Position numbers and translations under genes: made by a program. DNA of 64,000 nucleotides, from NCBI RefSeq assembly GCF_035594035.1, contig NZ_CP141588.1, positions 2,448,501 to 2,512,500 of the forward strand, in the 5' to 3' direction. Shown here in pieces: positions 49,165 to 58,189 of the stretch. The notes under the pieces are model-generated. The model was given only the letters and a program-made list of their open reading frames with translations. It had not been told where the DNA came from and did no database searches. Each line of letters starts with the position of its first letter. Positions within the stretch are counted from its first letter, which is position 1. The DNA comes from Sphingomonas sp. LY54. GTDB lineage: Bacteria; Pseudomonadota; Alphaproteobacteria; Sphingomonadales; Sphingomonadaceae.

Positions 49165-50331
49165 ATGAACCCGCTCTTCGCCGACCAGCCGACGACGATC
49201 TTCGAGCATATGTCCGGCCTCGCCCGCGAACATGGTGCCGTGAATCTGGGGCAGGGCTTCCCCGATTTCGGCTGGCCGGAGGACGTTCTCGCCAAGGCGG
49301 GGGAAGCGCTGGCGCAGGGTTCGAATCAGTATCCGCCGATGCGCGGGCTGCCCGAACTGCGCCAGGCGGTGGCAGACCATTATCGCCGGCACCAGGGGCT
49401 CGACGTCGCGCCCGACCAGGTCATTGTGACCTCCGGCGCCACCGAGGCGCTGACCGCCGCGATCATGGCCCTGGTTTCGCCCGGCGACGAGGTGGTGCTG
49501 TTCCAGCCGCTCTACGATTCCTATTTGCCGATGGTGAAGCTGGCCGGCGGCGCGCCGAAGCTGGTCAATCTGGTGCCGCCCGAATGGCGGCTGACGCGCG
49601 AGATGCTTGAAACGGCGATCACGGACCGCACCCGGCTCGTCATCTTCAACAATCCGCACAATCCGACGGCGCGGGCCTTCGATGCGGAGGAAGTGCGGCT
49701 GCTCGCCGAGGCGTGCGTGCGGCACGACGCGCTCGCATTGAGCGACGAGGTCTGGGAGCATCTCGCGTTCGACGGCCGCGCTCACGTGCCTTTGGCGTCG
49801 ATGCCGGGAATGGCCGAACGGACGATCAAAGTCGGCTCGGCCGGCAAGATCTTCTCGCTGACCGGCTGGAAGGTGGGCTGGGCCGTGGTGCCGCCGGACA
49901 TGGCCAAGGCGGTGGCGAATGCGCACCAGTTCCTGACCTTCACGACCGCGCCCAATCTGCAGGCCGCGGTCGCTTTCGGGCTCGGCAAGGAGGCGGCATA
50001 TTTCGAGCGGATGCGGACGACGTTCGCGGCTTCGCGCGACTTCCTCGTGGGCGGGCTTCGCGATGCGGGCTATGTCACGCTGCCGGCAGAGGGGACCTAT
50101 TTCGTGACCGTGGATCTCGCCGCGTCGGACGTGAGGATCGACGACGTGACCTTCTGCGAGCGCGCGGTGCGCGAGGCCGGCGTCGCCGCGATCCCGGTTT
50201 CGGCGCTCTATGCGGAAAATTCGGTGCGCAATGTCATCCGCCTCTGCTTCGCCAAGAAGGAGGAGACGCTGCGCGCCGGCATCCTTGGCCTGGCCGAGGC
50301 TCGTGCGGCGTTCGCGGAGGGACAAAAGTGA
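49165..50331 (+). CDS. class I PLP aminotransferase (methionine/kynurenine aminotransferase-like)
   Basis: 388 residues. MNPLFADQPTTIFEHMSGLA and NLGQGFPDFGWPEDVL are the N-terminal arm of this group; VTSGATEALTAAIMALVSPG, IFNNPHNPTARAF, LSDEVWEHLAFDG and the PLP lysine in KVGSAGKIFSLTGWKVGW are complete, and the C-terminal Arg is in NVIRLCFAK. Family members (YbdL/KAT type) transaminate methionine, glutamine or kynurenine. Its position opposite the methionine operon fits a methionine role, but its own specificity is not proven. It is coupled to hisN. Confidence 0.93.
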   Translation: MNPLFADQPTTIFEHMSGLAREHGAVNLGQGFPDFGWPEDVLAKAGEALAQGSNQYPPMRGLPELRQAVADHYRRHQGLDVAPDQVIVTSGATEALTAAIMALVSPGDEVVLFQPLYDSYLPMVKLAGGAPKLVNLVPPEWRLTREMLETAITDRTRLVIFNNPHNPTARAFDAEEVRLLAEACVRHDALALSDEVWEHLAFDGRAHVPLASMPGMAERTIKVGSAGKIFSLTGWKVGWAVVPPDMAKAVANAHQFLTFTTAPNLQAAVAFGLGKEAAYFERMRTTFAASRDFLVGGLRDAGYVTLPAEGTYFVTVDLAASDVRIDDVTFCERAVREAGVAAIPVSALYAENSVRNVIRLCFAKKEETLRAGILGLAEARAAFAEGQK

Positions 50332-51104
50332 AGGACTTCGCCGAATTCGCCTGTGCGCTGGCCGATGCCGCGCGCGCCGTCACTTTGGCGGCGGCGATGA
50401 AGCCGGGCACGGTGGAGGACAAGGCCGAGGGCACCGGTTTCGACCCGGTCACCGAGGCGGACCGCGGCGCCGAGAAAGCGATGCGCGCGCTGATCGAATA
50501 TCGCTTTCCGAATCACGGCATTGCCGGGGAGGAATTTCCCGATCGGCCCGCGCGCGGCCGCCATGTCTGGAGCCTCGACCCGATCGACGGCACGCGCTCC
50601 TTCATCTGCGGCCTGCCGAGCTGGACGACGTTGATCGCCTTGCTCGAGGACGGCGCGCCGGTGCTTGGCCTGATCGATGCGCCGCGGCTCGGCGAACGCT
50701 ATCTCGGCTTCGGCGAAGAGGCTTTGCTCATCACCGCAGAGGGGCAAAGGCCGCTCGCTACCAGCGATTGCCGAAGGCTTGCGGAGGCGCGCTTCTCCAC
50801 CACCGATCCCTATCTTTTCGCAGGACCGGAAGCCGAGGCGTTCGAGCGGCTGCGGCGCAAGGCGCGGCTGACCCGCTTCGGCCACGACGCCTATGGCTAT
50901 GCCCGGCTCGCCGGCGGCAGCGTCGATCTGGTCGTCGAATCGGGACTGAAGCCGCACGATTTCAACGCCCTCATTCCGGTGGTGCGCGGCGCCGGCGGCG
51001 TGATCGGCGACTGGGAAGGCGGATCGGATTTCAGCGGCGGCAGGCTCGTCGCTGCGGCGACCCGGGATTTGTTCGACGAGGCGGTGGCCGCGATCCGCGG
51101 CTGA
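50328..51104 (+). CDS. hisN: histidinol-phosphatase of the inositol monophosphatase family
   Basis: 258 residues from a GTG that overlaps the aminotransferase stop by 4 bases. Metal-binding motifs of the IMPase superfamily are present: GEEFPD (Glu), WSLDPIDGTRSFICGLPSWT (DPIDGT) and a C-terminal substrate site (ESGLKPHDFNALIPVVRGAG; WD replaced by HD). The CGLP form and the location at the end of the his genes point to histidinol-phosphate phosphatase. It supplies the step that in E. coli is done by the N-terminal half of HisB, absent here. It is convergent with hisIE. Confidence 0.9.
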   Translation: MKDFAEFACALADAARAVTLAAAMKPGTVEDKAEGTGFDPVTEADRGAEKAMRALIEYRFPNHGIAGEEFPDRPARGRHVWSLDPIDGTRSFICGLPSWTTLIALLEDGAPVLGLIDAPRLGERYLGFGEEALLITAEGQRPLATSDCRRLAEARFSTTDPYLFAGPEAEAFERLRRKARLTRFGHDAYGYARLAGGSVDLVVESGLKPHDFNALIPVVRGAGGVIGDWEGGSDFSGGRLVAAATRDLFDEAVAAIRG

Positions 51105-51107
51105 GCG

Positions 51108-51740
51108 TCAGCGGTGGCGTTCGCGCAGCTTCGCCGCGACGTCGTCCCAGGAAAAGCCCTTCGCCTCCATCAGCACGGTCAGGTGGTAGAGGAGATCGGC
51201 CGCTTCCTCGACGCAGCCCGCGGCGTCGCGCGTGACCGCGGCGAGCGCGAGCTCGACGCCTTCCTCGCCGATCTTCTGTGCCAGCCGCGCCGGATCGCCG
51301 CCGAGCAGGCGCGCTGTATAGCTGGTCTCGTCGCCGCTCTCGGCGCGCTGGCGGACGATGCGGGCGAGCCGGGCGAGGAAGCCGACGCCGTCGGCGCCTT
51401 CTTCGGAGAAGCAGCTCGGCGTGCCGAGGTGGCAGGTGGAGCCCTCGGGCAGCGCCTTCACGAGCAGAGCATCCTCGTCGCAATCCGCGAAGATGCCGCG
51501 GACCGCGAGCCGGTTGCCGCTGGTCTCGCCCTTCTGCCAAAGCCGACCCTTCGAACGGCTGTAGAAGGTGGCAAAGCCAGAGCCCAGCGTCGCTTCGAGC
51601 GCGTCGGCATTCATGTAGCCGAGCATCAGCACCTGGCCCGTCCCCGCATCCTGGACGATCGCCGGAAGCAGCCCGTCCATCTTGTCCCAGGCGAGCGCGC
51701 CGATGTCCGCTGCGCTCAGCGGCGCATTTCGATCCCGCAT
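51108..51740 (-). CDS. hisI: bifunctional phosphoribosyl-AMP cyclohydrolase / phosphoribosyl-ATP pyrophosphatase
   Basis: 210 residues. Residues 1-105 are His[52 protein letters not shown] and [12 protein letters not shown] with the Zn-binding Cys. About 112-205 are His[56 protein letters not shown]. It catalyses steps two and three of histidine synthesis. The start ATG lies 25 bases inside the end of hisF. Confidence 0.95.
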   Translation of the reverse strand: MRDRNAPLSAADIGALAWDKMDGLLPAIVQDAGTGQVLMLGYMNADALEATLGSGFATFYSRSKGRLWQKGETSGNRLAVRGIFADCDEDALLVKALPEGSTCHLGTPSCFSEEGADGVGFLARLARIVRQRAESGDETSYTARLLGGDPARLAQKIGEEGVELALAAVTRDAAGCVEEAADLLYHLTVLMEAKGFSWDDVAAKLRERHR

Positions 51741-52480
51741 GATCCGAGATACTCCTTGAGGTCGGGGATAGAGATCAGCCGGTCGTGGAAGACGGTGGCC
51801 GCGAGCGCCCCGCTTGCGCCGATCGCGAAGGCGTCGCGGAAATGTTCGGGCGCGCCGGCGCCGCCGGAAGCGATGACGGGGACGGTGACGGCCTCCATCA
51901 CCGCCTCGGTGTGCCGCAGATCATAGCCGCTGCGGACGCCGTCGCGGCGCATGCAGTTGAGCACAATCTCGCCCGCGCCGCGCTCCGCCGCCTCGCGCAC
52001 CCAGTCGAGCGTGCGCAGGCCGGTGTCGCGGGTCGCAGCGACGCTCCCGGTATATTGCTTCACGTAATAATCGCGGCCGTCCTCGAAGCTGTCGACGCCG
52101 AGCACGACGCACTGGCTGCCGAAGTCGCGCGCCAGTTCCTCGATCAGTTCCGGCCGCTCGATCGCGGGCGAGTTGATCGAGACCTTGTCGGCGCCGGCGT
52201 CGAGGCAGGCGGCGGCTTGGTCGCGGCTGCGCAGGCCGCCGGCGACGGCGAACGGTATGTCGATCACGCGCGCGATCCGCCGCACCCATTCGGTATCGAG
52301 GCTGCGGCCTTCGGCGCTGGCAGTGATGTCGTAGAAAACGAGTTCGTCGGCGCCTTCGTCGCGATAGCGCAAGGCGTGCTCGACGATGTCGCCGACGTCG
52401 CGATGGTCGCGGAACTGGACGCCCTTGACGACGCGCCCGTCCTTGACGTCGAGGCAGGGGATGATCCTACGGGCGGGCAA
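51716..52480 (-). CDS. hisF: imidazole glycerol phosphate synthase cyclase subunit
   Basis: 254 residues from a TTG at 52480 that overlaps the hisA end by 14 bases; homologs begin with similar [19 protein letters not shown]. The catalytic Asp residues are in CLDVKDG (first strand) and GVDSFEDG region; phosphate loops AVAGGLRS and [13 protein letters not shown] are present. It receives ammonia from HisH and closes the imidazole ring. The open frame above the TTG is in antisense-like sequence within hisA. Confidence 0.95.
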   Translation of the reverse strand: MPARRIIPCLDVKDGRVVKGVQFRDHRDVGDIVEHALRYRDEGADELVFYDITASAEGRSLDTEWVRRIARVIDIPFAVAGGLRSRDQAAACLDAGADKVSINSPAIERPELIEELARDFGSQCVVLGVDSFEDGRDYYVKQYTGSVAATRDTGLRTLDWVREAAERGAGEIVLNCMRRDGVRSGYDLRHTEAVMEAVTVPVIASGGAGAPEHFRDAFAIGASGALAATVFHDRLISIPDLKEYLGSCGIEMRR

Positions 52481-53195
52481 TTTCGATCGCCTCCTGGAGG
52501 TCGATCTTCTGCTCCCACAAGGCCTTGCCCACGATCGCACCAGCGGCGCCGGCCTGCTGGAGCGCACGCAGATCGTCGAGCGAGGACACGCCGCCCGAAG
52601 CCTGGAGCTGCACGTTCGGAAGGCGCTCGGCGATCTCGGCCATCAGCGCCACATTGGGCCCGGCCATCATGCCGTCCTTGCTGACGTCGGTGACCAGCAT
52701 GTGCTGTGCTTCAGGATAGAGCGCGGCCACGTCCCAGAGCGTGCGGCCGGATGCCTCGGTCCAGCCGGAGGTCAGGACATTGGGCTCGCCGTCGGCCAGG
52801 CTGACATCGAGCGCGAGCGTGATGCGGTCGCCGCCGAACGCGTCGAAGAAGGCGCGGACGAGATCGGGCTGCTTCACCGCGAGGCTGCCGATCACGACCC
52901 GGTCGACGCCGGCATCGAACATGCGCTTGAGCTGGTCGGCCTCGCGGAAGCCGCCGGCGACCTGCAGGCTGAGCGTCACCGACAAGGCGATGTCGGCGAT
53001 CAGGCCGTGCTGGCGGGGGCGTCCGTCGCGGGCGCCGTCGAGATCGACGATATGGGCGCATTCCGCGCCGGCCCGCTCGAAGGCGAGCACCGCTTCCACC
53101 GGATCGGCCAGATAGCTGTCGACATCGTCGAACCGGCCCTGCGCGAGCCGCACCGGGCGGCCGTCCATCAGGTCCATGGCGGGGTAGATGATCAT
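52467..53195 (-). CDS. hisA: phosphoribosylformimino-5-aminoimidazole carboxamide ribotide isomerase
   Basis: 242 residues, half-barrel repeat of the HisA/HisF type. Catalytic Asp in [20 protein letters not shown] and the second Asp in [17 protein letters not shown]; phosphate sites [12 protein letters not shown] and [15 protein letters not shown]. It performs the fourth step of the pathway. Its ATG overlaps the hisH stop by 4 bases. Confidence 0.96.
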   Translation of the reverse strand: MIIYPAMDLMDGRPVRLAQGRFDDVDSYLADPVEAVLAFERAGAECAHIVDLDGARDGRPRQHGLIADIALSVTLSLQVAGGFREADQLKRMFDAGVDRVVIGSLAVKQPDLVRAFFDAFGGDRITLALDVSLADGEPNVLTSGWTEASGRTLWDVAALYPEAQHMLVTDVSKDGMMAGPNVALMAEIAERLPNVQLQASGGVSSLDDLRALQQAGAAGAIVGKALWEQKIDLQEAIEIARP

Positions 53196-53773
53196 GAGAA
53201 AAGGAAAGCCTCGAGGAACCGCGCTCCAGCCTCGCCGGACCGCTCGGGATGGAATTGGGCGCCAAGGAAATTGGCGCGGCGGACGACGGCAGGGACCGGG
53301 CGCCCGTAATCGGCGGCGGCGATCGTGAACGGGCCGTCGTCGCAGGCGAAGCTGTGGGCGAAATAGACATAGTCGCCGTCGGAAAGGCCGATGCTGCGAT
53401 CGCGCACGGCGAGGCGGCTCCAGCCCATGTGCGGCACCGGACGCTCGGGTGCGGGCTCGAACCGGCGGACTCTCCCGGGAATGACGCCCAGGCAGGCCGT
53501 GTCTTCCTCCTCGCTATGGTCGAACAGCAATTGCATGCCGAGACAGATACCGAGGACGGGCTGCTTGAGTTCCCTCAGCACGGGCGCCAGTCCGCGAGCC
53601 TTTATCTCGCCCATCGCGTAGCCGGCCGCGCCGACGCCCGGGAGGATGACCCGATCGGCCGCGGCGATCGCGGCGGCGTCGGCGGTGACCAGCGGCGTCA
53701 CGCCGAACCGCTCGAAGGCGATGCCGACCGAGCCGATATTGCCGCAGCCGACATCGACGATGACGAGGTTCAT
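53192..53773 (-). CDS. hisH: imidazole glycerol phosphate synthase glutaminase subunit
   Basis: 193 residues from the ATG giving MNLVIVDVGCGNIGSV. Class I glutaminase triad: Cys in VLGICLGMQLLFDHSEEED, His in FLGAQFHPERSGEAG and Glu two residues later. It channels ammonia to HisF. The frame extends 33 codons upstream into the palindromic repeat, but that part is Pro-rich and is repeat sequence. The GGGGAGGAT in the repeat end is its ribosome binding site. Confidence 0.96.
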   Translation of the reverse strand: MNLVIVDVGCGNIGSVGIAFERFGVTPLVTADAAAIAAADRVILPGVGAAGYAMGEIKARGLAPVLRELKQPVLGICLGMQLLFDHSEEEDTACLGVIPGRVRRFEPAPERPVPHMGWSRLAVRDRSIGLSDGDYVYFAHSFACDDGPFTIAAADYGRPVPAVVRRANFLGAQFHPERSGEAGARFLEAFLFS

Positions 53774-53777
53774 CAAA

Positions 53778-53906
53778 ATCCTCCCCGGCACGGGGAGGGG
53801 GACCGCCGCCGGAGGCGGTGGTGGAGGGGTTGGCGGGGCAGCGAAAGGCTTGTGCCGGCCCCTCCACCGCACTGCGTGCGGTCCCCCTCCCCGTACCGGG
53901 GAGGAT
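53778..53906. repeat. long palindromic repeat inserted within the his operon
   Basis: Ends ATCCTCCCCGGCACGGGGAG and CCGTACCGGGGAGGAT pair, as do the inner arms (GGACCGCCGCC..GGCGGTGG and CCCCTCCACC..GCGGTCC), giving a long imperfect stem of about 130 bases. It lies between hisCB (stop 7 bases away) and hisH (start 4 bases away), inside an operon whose other genes all overlap. It is thus a recent insertion that spares both genes. Confidence 0.82.
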
Positions 53907-53912
53907 AAATCA

Positions 53913-55577
53913 TCACAGCACTCCCTTGGTGCTGGGCATCACGTCGGCATCGCCTTCGCGTCCCACCGCCTGGCGCAGCGCGCGGCCGAACGCCTTGAAG
54001 CAGGCCTCGGTCTTGTGATGGTCGTTCTCGCCGGCGACGCGGACGTGAATCGCCGCGCCGAGGCTGTCGGCGAGCGAGCGGAAGATGTGCCGCGTCATCT
54101 CGGTCGGATAGGCGCCAATGTGGCTGGCGTCGAAACTGCCTTCGAAGACGCTGTAGGGCCGCCCCGAAAGGTCGATCAGCACGTGCGCCTCGGTCTCGTC
54201 CATCGGCAGCGAGAAGCCGAAGCGACCGATCCCGCGCCGGTCGCCGAGCGCCTTCGATAGCGCGGCGCCAAACGCGATCGCGATATCCTCGAGACTGTGG
54301 TGGGCGTCGATGTCGAGGTCGCCCTCGCAGGCCAAAGTCAGCGAGAAGCCGGCATGCGCGGCGATCTGGTCGAGCATATGGTCGTAGAAGGCGATGCCGG
54401 TGTCGATCCGGCGCGGGGCCGGCCGGTCGAGATCGATCGCGACGGCGATGCGCGTCTCCTTCGTATCGCGCACGACTTCGGCGCGACGGCTCGGCGTCGT
54501 ACCGGAAGCGACCCCGAAGGCGGCGAGCGCCGCCTCGTTCTCCGCGTCGGTGCCGATCGACAGCCGCACCCCACCCGGTGCGGCGTTGGGCCGGAAACGG
54601 ACGCGGATGCCGAGGCCGTGCAGCTTGCGTGCCAGCGCCTCGGCGTCGTCGACTTCGAGGAACAGGAAATTGCCGCCGCCGCTGCGGACGCTGTTCACGA
54701 TCGGCGCAGCGGCGAGCAGGCCGGCGAGGAGCTCACGATCGGCCTTGATGCGGACGATGCGCTCCTCGTGCAGTGGGCGGCGGGAGGGGGACAAGGTGGC
54801 GAGCGCCGCCTGGATCGACAGCGTCGGAAGCGGATAAGGCGGGAGCGCGCGGGCGATCAGCGCGATCAGCTCGGCGCTGCCGATCGCCGCGCCGACGCGG
54901 GCGCCGGCCAGGCCGTAGGCCTTGGACAGGGTCTTCAGCACGACGAGATTGTCGCGCTTCGCCGCTTCGGCCGCGAGGCTCGGCGTTTCGGAGAATTCCA
55001 GATAGGCCTCGTCGAGGACGACGATCGTGTCGGGAAGGGCGTCCGCCACGCGCAGCACGTCGGCAGGGTCGATCGGATTGCCGGTGGGATTGTTGGGCGA
55101 GCAGAGGAAAGCGAGCTTCAGCGCCGGATCGGCTTGCGCGGCGGCTACGAAAGCCTCCGCTCGGAACTCGAAATCGGCGTCGAGCGGCGCTTCGATCACG
55201 CGCGCGCCCTGCACCCGCGCGAACTGCGCATAGGCCGAGAAAGTGGGCGGGCAGATCGAGATGGCATCTTCGCCCGGCCTGCAGAAGCTGCGGATGAGGA
55301 TGTCGATCGCGTCGTCGCCGCCGCGGGTGACGACCAGATTGTCGGGGGCGACGCCGTAAAGCGCGGCCATGGCGCGGCGCAGGCCGGCGGGCTGCGGCTC
55401 GGGATAGCGGTTGACGCCCGCGCCGAGCGCGCCGTCGATCAGCGGCGCGAACGGATTTTCGTTGGCGTCGAGCTTGATCGCGTCGGCGCCGAACGCCGCG
55501 TCGGCCTGGGCGGCGATGTCGACCGGGGGCAAAGCGAGGATTTCGGGCCGGGCGAGCCGGGCGACGAGCGAGGTCAT
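53913..55577 (-). CDS. fusion of histidinol-phosphate aminotransferase (HisC) and imidazoleglycerol-phosphate dehydratase (HisB)
   Basis: 554 residues in one uninterrupted frame. Residues 1-355 are HisC: IKLDANENPFAPL, SPNNPTGNP, VVLDEAYLEFSE, and the PLP lysine in VVLKTLSKAYGLAGARVG, ending GGVRLSIGTDAENEAALAAF. Residues about 366-554 are HisB: DTGIAFYDHMLDQIAAHAGF, DIDAHHSLEDIAIAFGAALS, RHIFRSLADSLGAAIHV and GENDHHKTEACFKAFGRAL, with all Mn-binding His/Glu motifs. The linker is only about ten residues. The two catalyse steps seven-eight and six of histidine synthesis. HisB here is not joined to a phosphatase; HisN supplies that activity. Confidence 0.95.
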   Translation of the reverse strand: MTSLVARLARPEILALPPVDIAAQADAAFGADAIKLDANENPFAPLIDGALGAGVNRYPEPQPAGLRRAMAALYGVAPDNLVVTRGGDDAIDILIRSFCRPGEDAISICPPTFSAYAQFARVQGARVIEAPLDADFEFRAEAFVAAAQADPALKLAFLCSPNNPTGNPIDPADVLRVADALPDTIVVLDEAYLEFSETPSLAAEAAKRDNLVVLKTLSKAYGLAGARVGAAIGSAELIALIARALPPYPLPTLSIQAALATLSPSRRPLHEERIVRIKADRELLAGLLAAAPIVNSVRSGGGNFLFLEVDDAEALARKLHGLGIRVRFRPNAAPGGVRLSIGTDAENEAALAAFGVASGTTPSRRAEVVRDTKETRIAVAIDLDRPAPRRIDTGIAFYDHMLDQIAAHAGFSLTLACEGDLDIDAHHSLEDIAIAFGAALSKALGDRRGIGRFGFSLPMDETEAHVLIDLSGRPYSVFEGSFDASHIGAYPTEMTRHIFRSLADSLGAAIHVRVAGENDHHKTEACFKAFGRALRQAVGREGDADVMPSTKGVL

Positions 55578-56869
55578 GCGAGGACTCCTTGGCGCGCGTC
55601 GGCGGCCTGGGCATGGGCTTCGAGCCCTTCGAGCCGGGCCAGGGCCGCGGCAGGAGCGGCAAGGCGGCGCGCAGCTTCGGGCGTGACGGTCTGCACGCTT
55701 ATCGCTTTCAGGAAAGTGTGCACGGAAACGCCGCTCCAGGCGCGGGCGGCGCCATCGGTCGGAAGGACGTGGCTGGAGCCGGCGAGATAGTCGCCGAAAC
55801 TCTCGGCGGCGAGATGACCGGCGAAGACCGCACCGGCATTGCGGACGCGCGTTAGCAAAGACGCCGGATCCGCGACCGCGAGCGAGAGATGCTCGGGGGC
55901 ATAGAGGTTGGCGACGTCCACCGCTTCCTCGAGGCCGTCGACCAGGATGGCCCGGGCATTGGCGAGCGAGGCCTGGGCGGTAGCGGCGCGGGGCAGCCGG
56001 GCCGACCGGTCGCTCACTTCCACGACGACTTCCTCTGCAAGACGGACCGAGTTGGTGACCAGCAGCACCTGGGCCGACGCATCATGCTCGGCCTGGCTGA
56101 GCAGGTCGGCAGCAACCAGGCGCGGGTCGGCGCTGTCGTCGGCGATTACCAGCAATTCGCTCGGCCCGGCCGGCATGTCGATGGCGAGCCCGCCGGGCAG
56201 CGAGGCGAGATAGGTTTTCGCCTCGGCGACAAAAGCGTTGCCTGGGCCGCAGATTTTGTCGACGCGGGGAATGGCGCCGGCGCCCACGGCTAGCGCGGCG
56301 ATCGCCTGCGCGCCGCCCACGGTCCACACCGCCTCGATGCCGCACAGCTCTGCCGCGAGGGCGACGACCGGGTCGAGCCCGCCCTCGGGCCGGGGCGGGG
56401 TGACGACGACGATCTCGCCGACGCTGGCCGCCCGAGCGGGGAGGGCGAGCATCAGCAGGGTCGAGAAAAGCGGCGTCTTCCCGCCCGGCACATAGAGACC
56501 GACGCGGTCGAGCGGGCGCCAGACCTTGCGGACGACCAGGCCCGGCATCGTCTCGACTTCATGCTCGGCCGGAAGGCTGCCCTCGTGAAAGACAAGCACG
56601 TTGCGGCGGGCGAGCTCGATCGCGCCCAATTGTTCGGGCGAGAGCAGGCGGCGCGCTTCCGCGGCGAGCGGCGCTACGGGCACGAGGCGCGGCTCCTCGC
56701 CGTCGAGGCGAACGGCATGCTCCGTGACCGCGTCCCAGCCGCGTGCGCGGATGTCGTCGACGATCGCGCGCACCGAGGCCTGGAGCGCAGGGTCGCTGCG
56801 CTGCTCTGGTCGCGCGAGGGCGGCGCCCCGTTCGGGAGCGGCGAGACTGTTCCAAACGAGAGTCTTCAC
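55574..56869 (-). CDS. hisD: histidinol dehydrogenase
   Basis: 431 residues, standard length. It starts with GTG overlapping the hisG stop by 4 bases. Conserved GLYVPGGKTPLFSTLLMLAL, VVTPPRPEGG, VWTVGGAQAIAALAVGAGAI, DKICGPGNAFVAEAKTYLA and DMPAGPSELLVIADDSADP with the Zn-binding and catalytic residues (AEHDASAQ, PEHLSLAV) are visible. It makes histidine from histidinol in two NAD-dependent oxidations. Confidence 0.97.
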   Translation of the reverse strand: MKTLVWNSLAAPERGAALARPEQRSDPALQASVRAIVDDIRARGWDAVTEHAVRLDGEEPRLVPVAPLAAEARRLLSPEQLGAIELARRNVLVFHEGSLPAEHEVETMPGLVVRKVWRPLDRVGLYVPGGKTPLFSTLLMLALPARAASVGEIVVVTPPRPEGGLDPVVALAAELCGIEAVWTVGGAQAIAALAVGAGAIPRVDKICGPGNAFVAEAKTYLASLPGGLAIDMPAGPSELLVIADDSADPRLVAADLLSQAEHDASAQVLLVTNSVRLAEEVVVEVSDRSARLPRAATAQASLANARAILVDGLEEAVDVANLYAPEHLSLAVADPASLLTRVRNAGAVFAGHLAAESFGDYLAGSSHVLPTDGAARAWSGVSVHTFLKAISVQTVTPEAARRLAAPAAALARLEGLEAHAQAADARQGVLA

Positions 56870-57756
56870 ATCATCATCTTTTCGATCGGCATGACGAGGA
56901 TAGCCGACGCACCGGCGGCCTTCAGCTTCTGCAGCGTCTCCCAGAAGACGGACTCCTGGCAGACGGCGTGGACCGCGAAGTGGCCCGGCCGGCCGTGCAA
57001 GGGGATGATCGTTGGCGCTTCGGCGCCGGGCAGGATGGCGCTGATCTGCTCGAGCGACTCCTCGGCCGCGTTCAGCATGATATATTTCGATTCCTTGGTA
57101 GCGAGCACGCCGTCGATCCGGCGCAGCAACTGGTCCGCCGCGTCGGCCTTGGCCGGCGCCCCTTCCTTCAGCGTCCGCACCAACACCGCCTCGCTCTCGA
57201 GCACGGTCTCGACGACACGCAGGCCGTTGGCTTCGAGCGTCGCGCCGGTCGAGACGAGGTCGCAGACGAAGCTGGCGATCTGCAGCCGCGGCGCGAGCTC
57301 GACCGCGCCGTTCATCTCGACGATCGTCGCCGCGATGCCGCGTTCGTCGAGGAACCGGCGCAGCAGGCGCGGATAGGAGGTGGCGATGCGCGTGCCCTGC
57401 AACGATTGCGGCCCTTCATAATCGGCGCGTTCGGGCGCGGCGATTTTCAGCCCGCAGCGGCCGAAGCCCAGGGGCGTCACGATCTCGAACCGCGTCTCGG
57501 CCTGGCCGAGCGCGAATTCCTCCAGCACGTTGCGACCGACGATGCCGAAATCGCACACACCGTCGACGACGAACGTCGGGATGTCGTCGTCGCGCACGAA
57601 CATCAGGTCGATCGGGAAATTCTCGACGCGCGCGGCAAGGTCGTTCTTGCCGTGCTGGATGCGCAGGCCCGCATCGCGCAGCAGGTCGCGGCTGTAGTCC
57701 GACAAACGCCCCGATTTCTGGATGGCGAGGTGCAGCCGGCCGGTGTCGAACGTCAT
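56866..57756 (-). CDS. hisG: ATP phosphoribosyltransferase, long form
   Basis: 296 residues from the ATG giving MTFDTGRLHLAIQKSGRL. The catalytic domain (VENFPIDLMFVRDDDIPTFV, GVCDFGIVGRNVLEE, RIATSYPRLLRRFLDERGI, NGAVELAPRLQIASFVCDLV with STGATLEANGL) is followed by a C-terminal ACT-like regulatory domain (about 222-296: KYIMLNAAEESLEQISAILP). The C-terminal domain identifies the long form, allosterically inhibited by histidine, which does not need HisZ. The first committed step of histidine synthesis. The start overlaps the upstream yerC-like stop. Confidence 0.96.
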   Translation of the reverse strand: MTFDTGRLHLAIQKSGRLSDYSRDLLRDAGLRIQHGKNDLAARVENFPIDLMFVRDDDIPTFVVDGVCDFGIVGRNVLEEFALGQAETRFEIVTPLGFGRCGLKIAAPERADYEGPQSLQGTRIATSYPRLLRRFLDERGIAATIVEMNGAVELAPRLQIASFVCDLVSTGATLEANGLRVVETVLESEAVLVRTLKEGAPAKADAADQLLRRIDGVLATKESKYIMLNAAEESLEQISAILPGAEAPTIIPLHGRPGHFAVHAVCQESVFWETLQKLKAAGASAILVMPIEKMMM

Positions 57757-58076
57757 GCGCCCTCTCCGCTGCGCTCGAGCGCCAGCCGGTAGCCCTGGTG
57801 CGGCTCCTCCTTCAGGAAGCGGGCGACGCGGACGACGGTGGTGGTGCTGACCCCGGTCGCCTCGTGGATGTCGCGGTAGCTGAGGCCACCCTGGCTGAGC
57901 AGGCGCGCGACGTGCCAGCGCTCGGCCAGCGCCCTGATCTCGGCGCGGGTGCAGAGATCGGCGAGCAGCCGCTCCATCTCGTCCGGCGTCTCCGGCGTGA
58001 GCAGGGCGCGGCACAGATCGGCGACCAGAGCCTGCGGGTCGCGGAGGGGAGCGAAATCGGTTTTCGAATCGGCCAT
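57753..58076 (-). CDS. YerC/YecD family TrpR-like DNA-binding protein
   Basis: 107 residues from the ATG at 58076 (MADSKTDFAPLRD); a TTG eleven codons upstream also stays in frame. The chain matches the Trp-repressor-like fold: LCRALLTPETPDEMERLLAD, LCTRAEIRALAERWHVARLL and a helix-turn-helix in GLSYRDIHEATGVSTTTVVR. YerC/YecD proteins have no proven target. Here it is the first gene of the his operon, its stop overlaps hisG by 4 bases, and an inverted repeat is located just upstream, so it may control this operon. Confidence 0.88.
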   Translation of the reverse strand: MADSKTDFAPLRDPQALVADLCRALLTPETPDEMERLLADLCTRAEIRALAERWHVARLLSQGGLSYRDIHEATGVSTTTVVRVARFLKEEPHQGYRLALERSGEGA

Positions 58077-58090
58077 GGATCGTTCTACTG

Positions 58091-58108
58091 TGTTATCACG
58101 CTGTAACA
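58091..58108. promoter_or_regulatory. inverted repeat upstream of yerC-hisG
   Basis: TGTTA-N8-TAACA (TGTTATCACGCTGTAACA) is 14 bases upstream of the yerC-like start, within the only AT-rich part of the gap to lysA. Its symmetry and place are those of an operator overlapping a promoter. Binding by the YerC-like protein is a hypothesis. Confidence 0.5.
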
Positions 58109-58189
58109 AGTAGGCCAGATAGGGGCGAACCGGGAAGCGCGCAACCTCTCAATCCCGGAATGTCCGTCTTTTGTCTGGCTATGGGCCGG

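Noticed and set aside
54297..55790. Plus-strand frame of 497 codons opposite hisCB
   Set aside because: Antisense to a gene with complete catalytic motifs in both halves; no ribosome binding site or domain.
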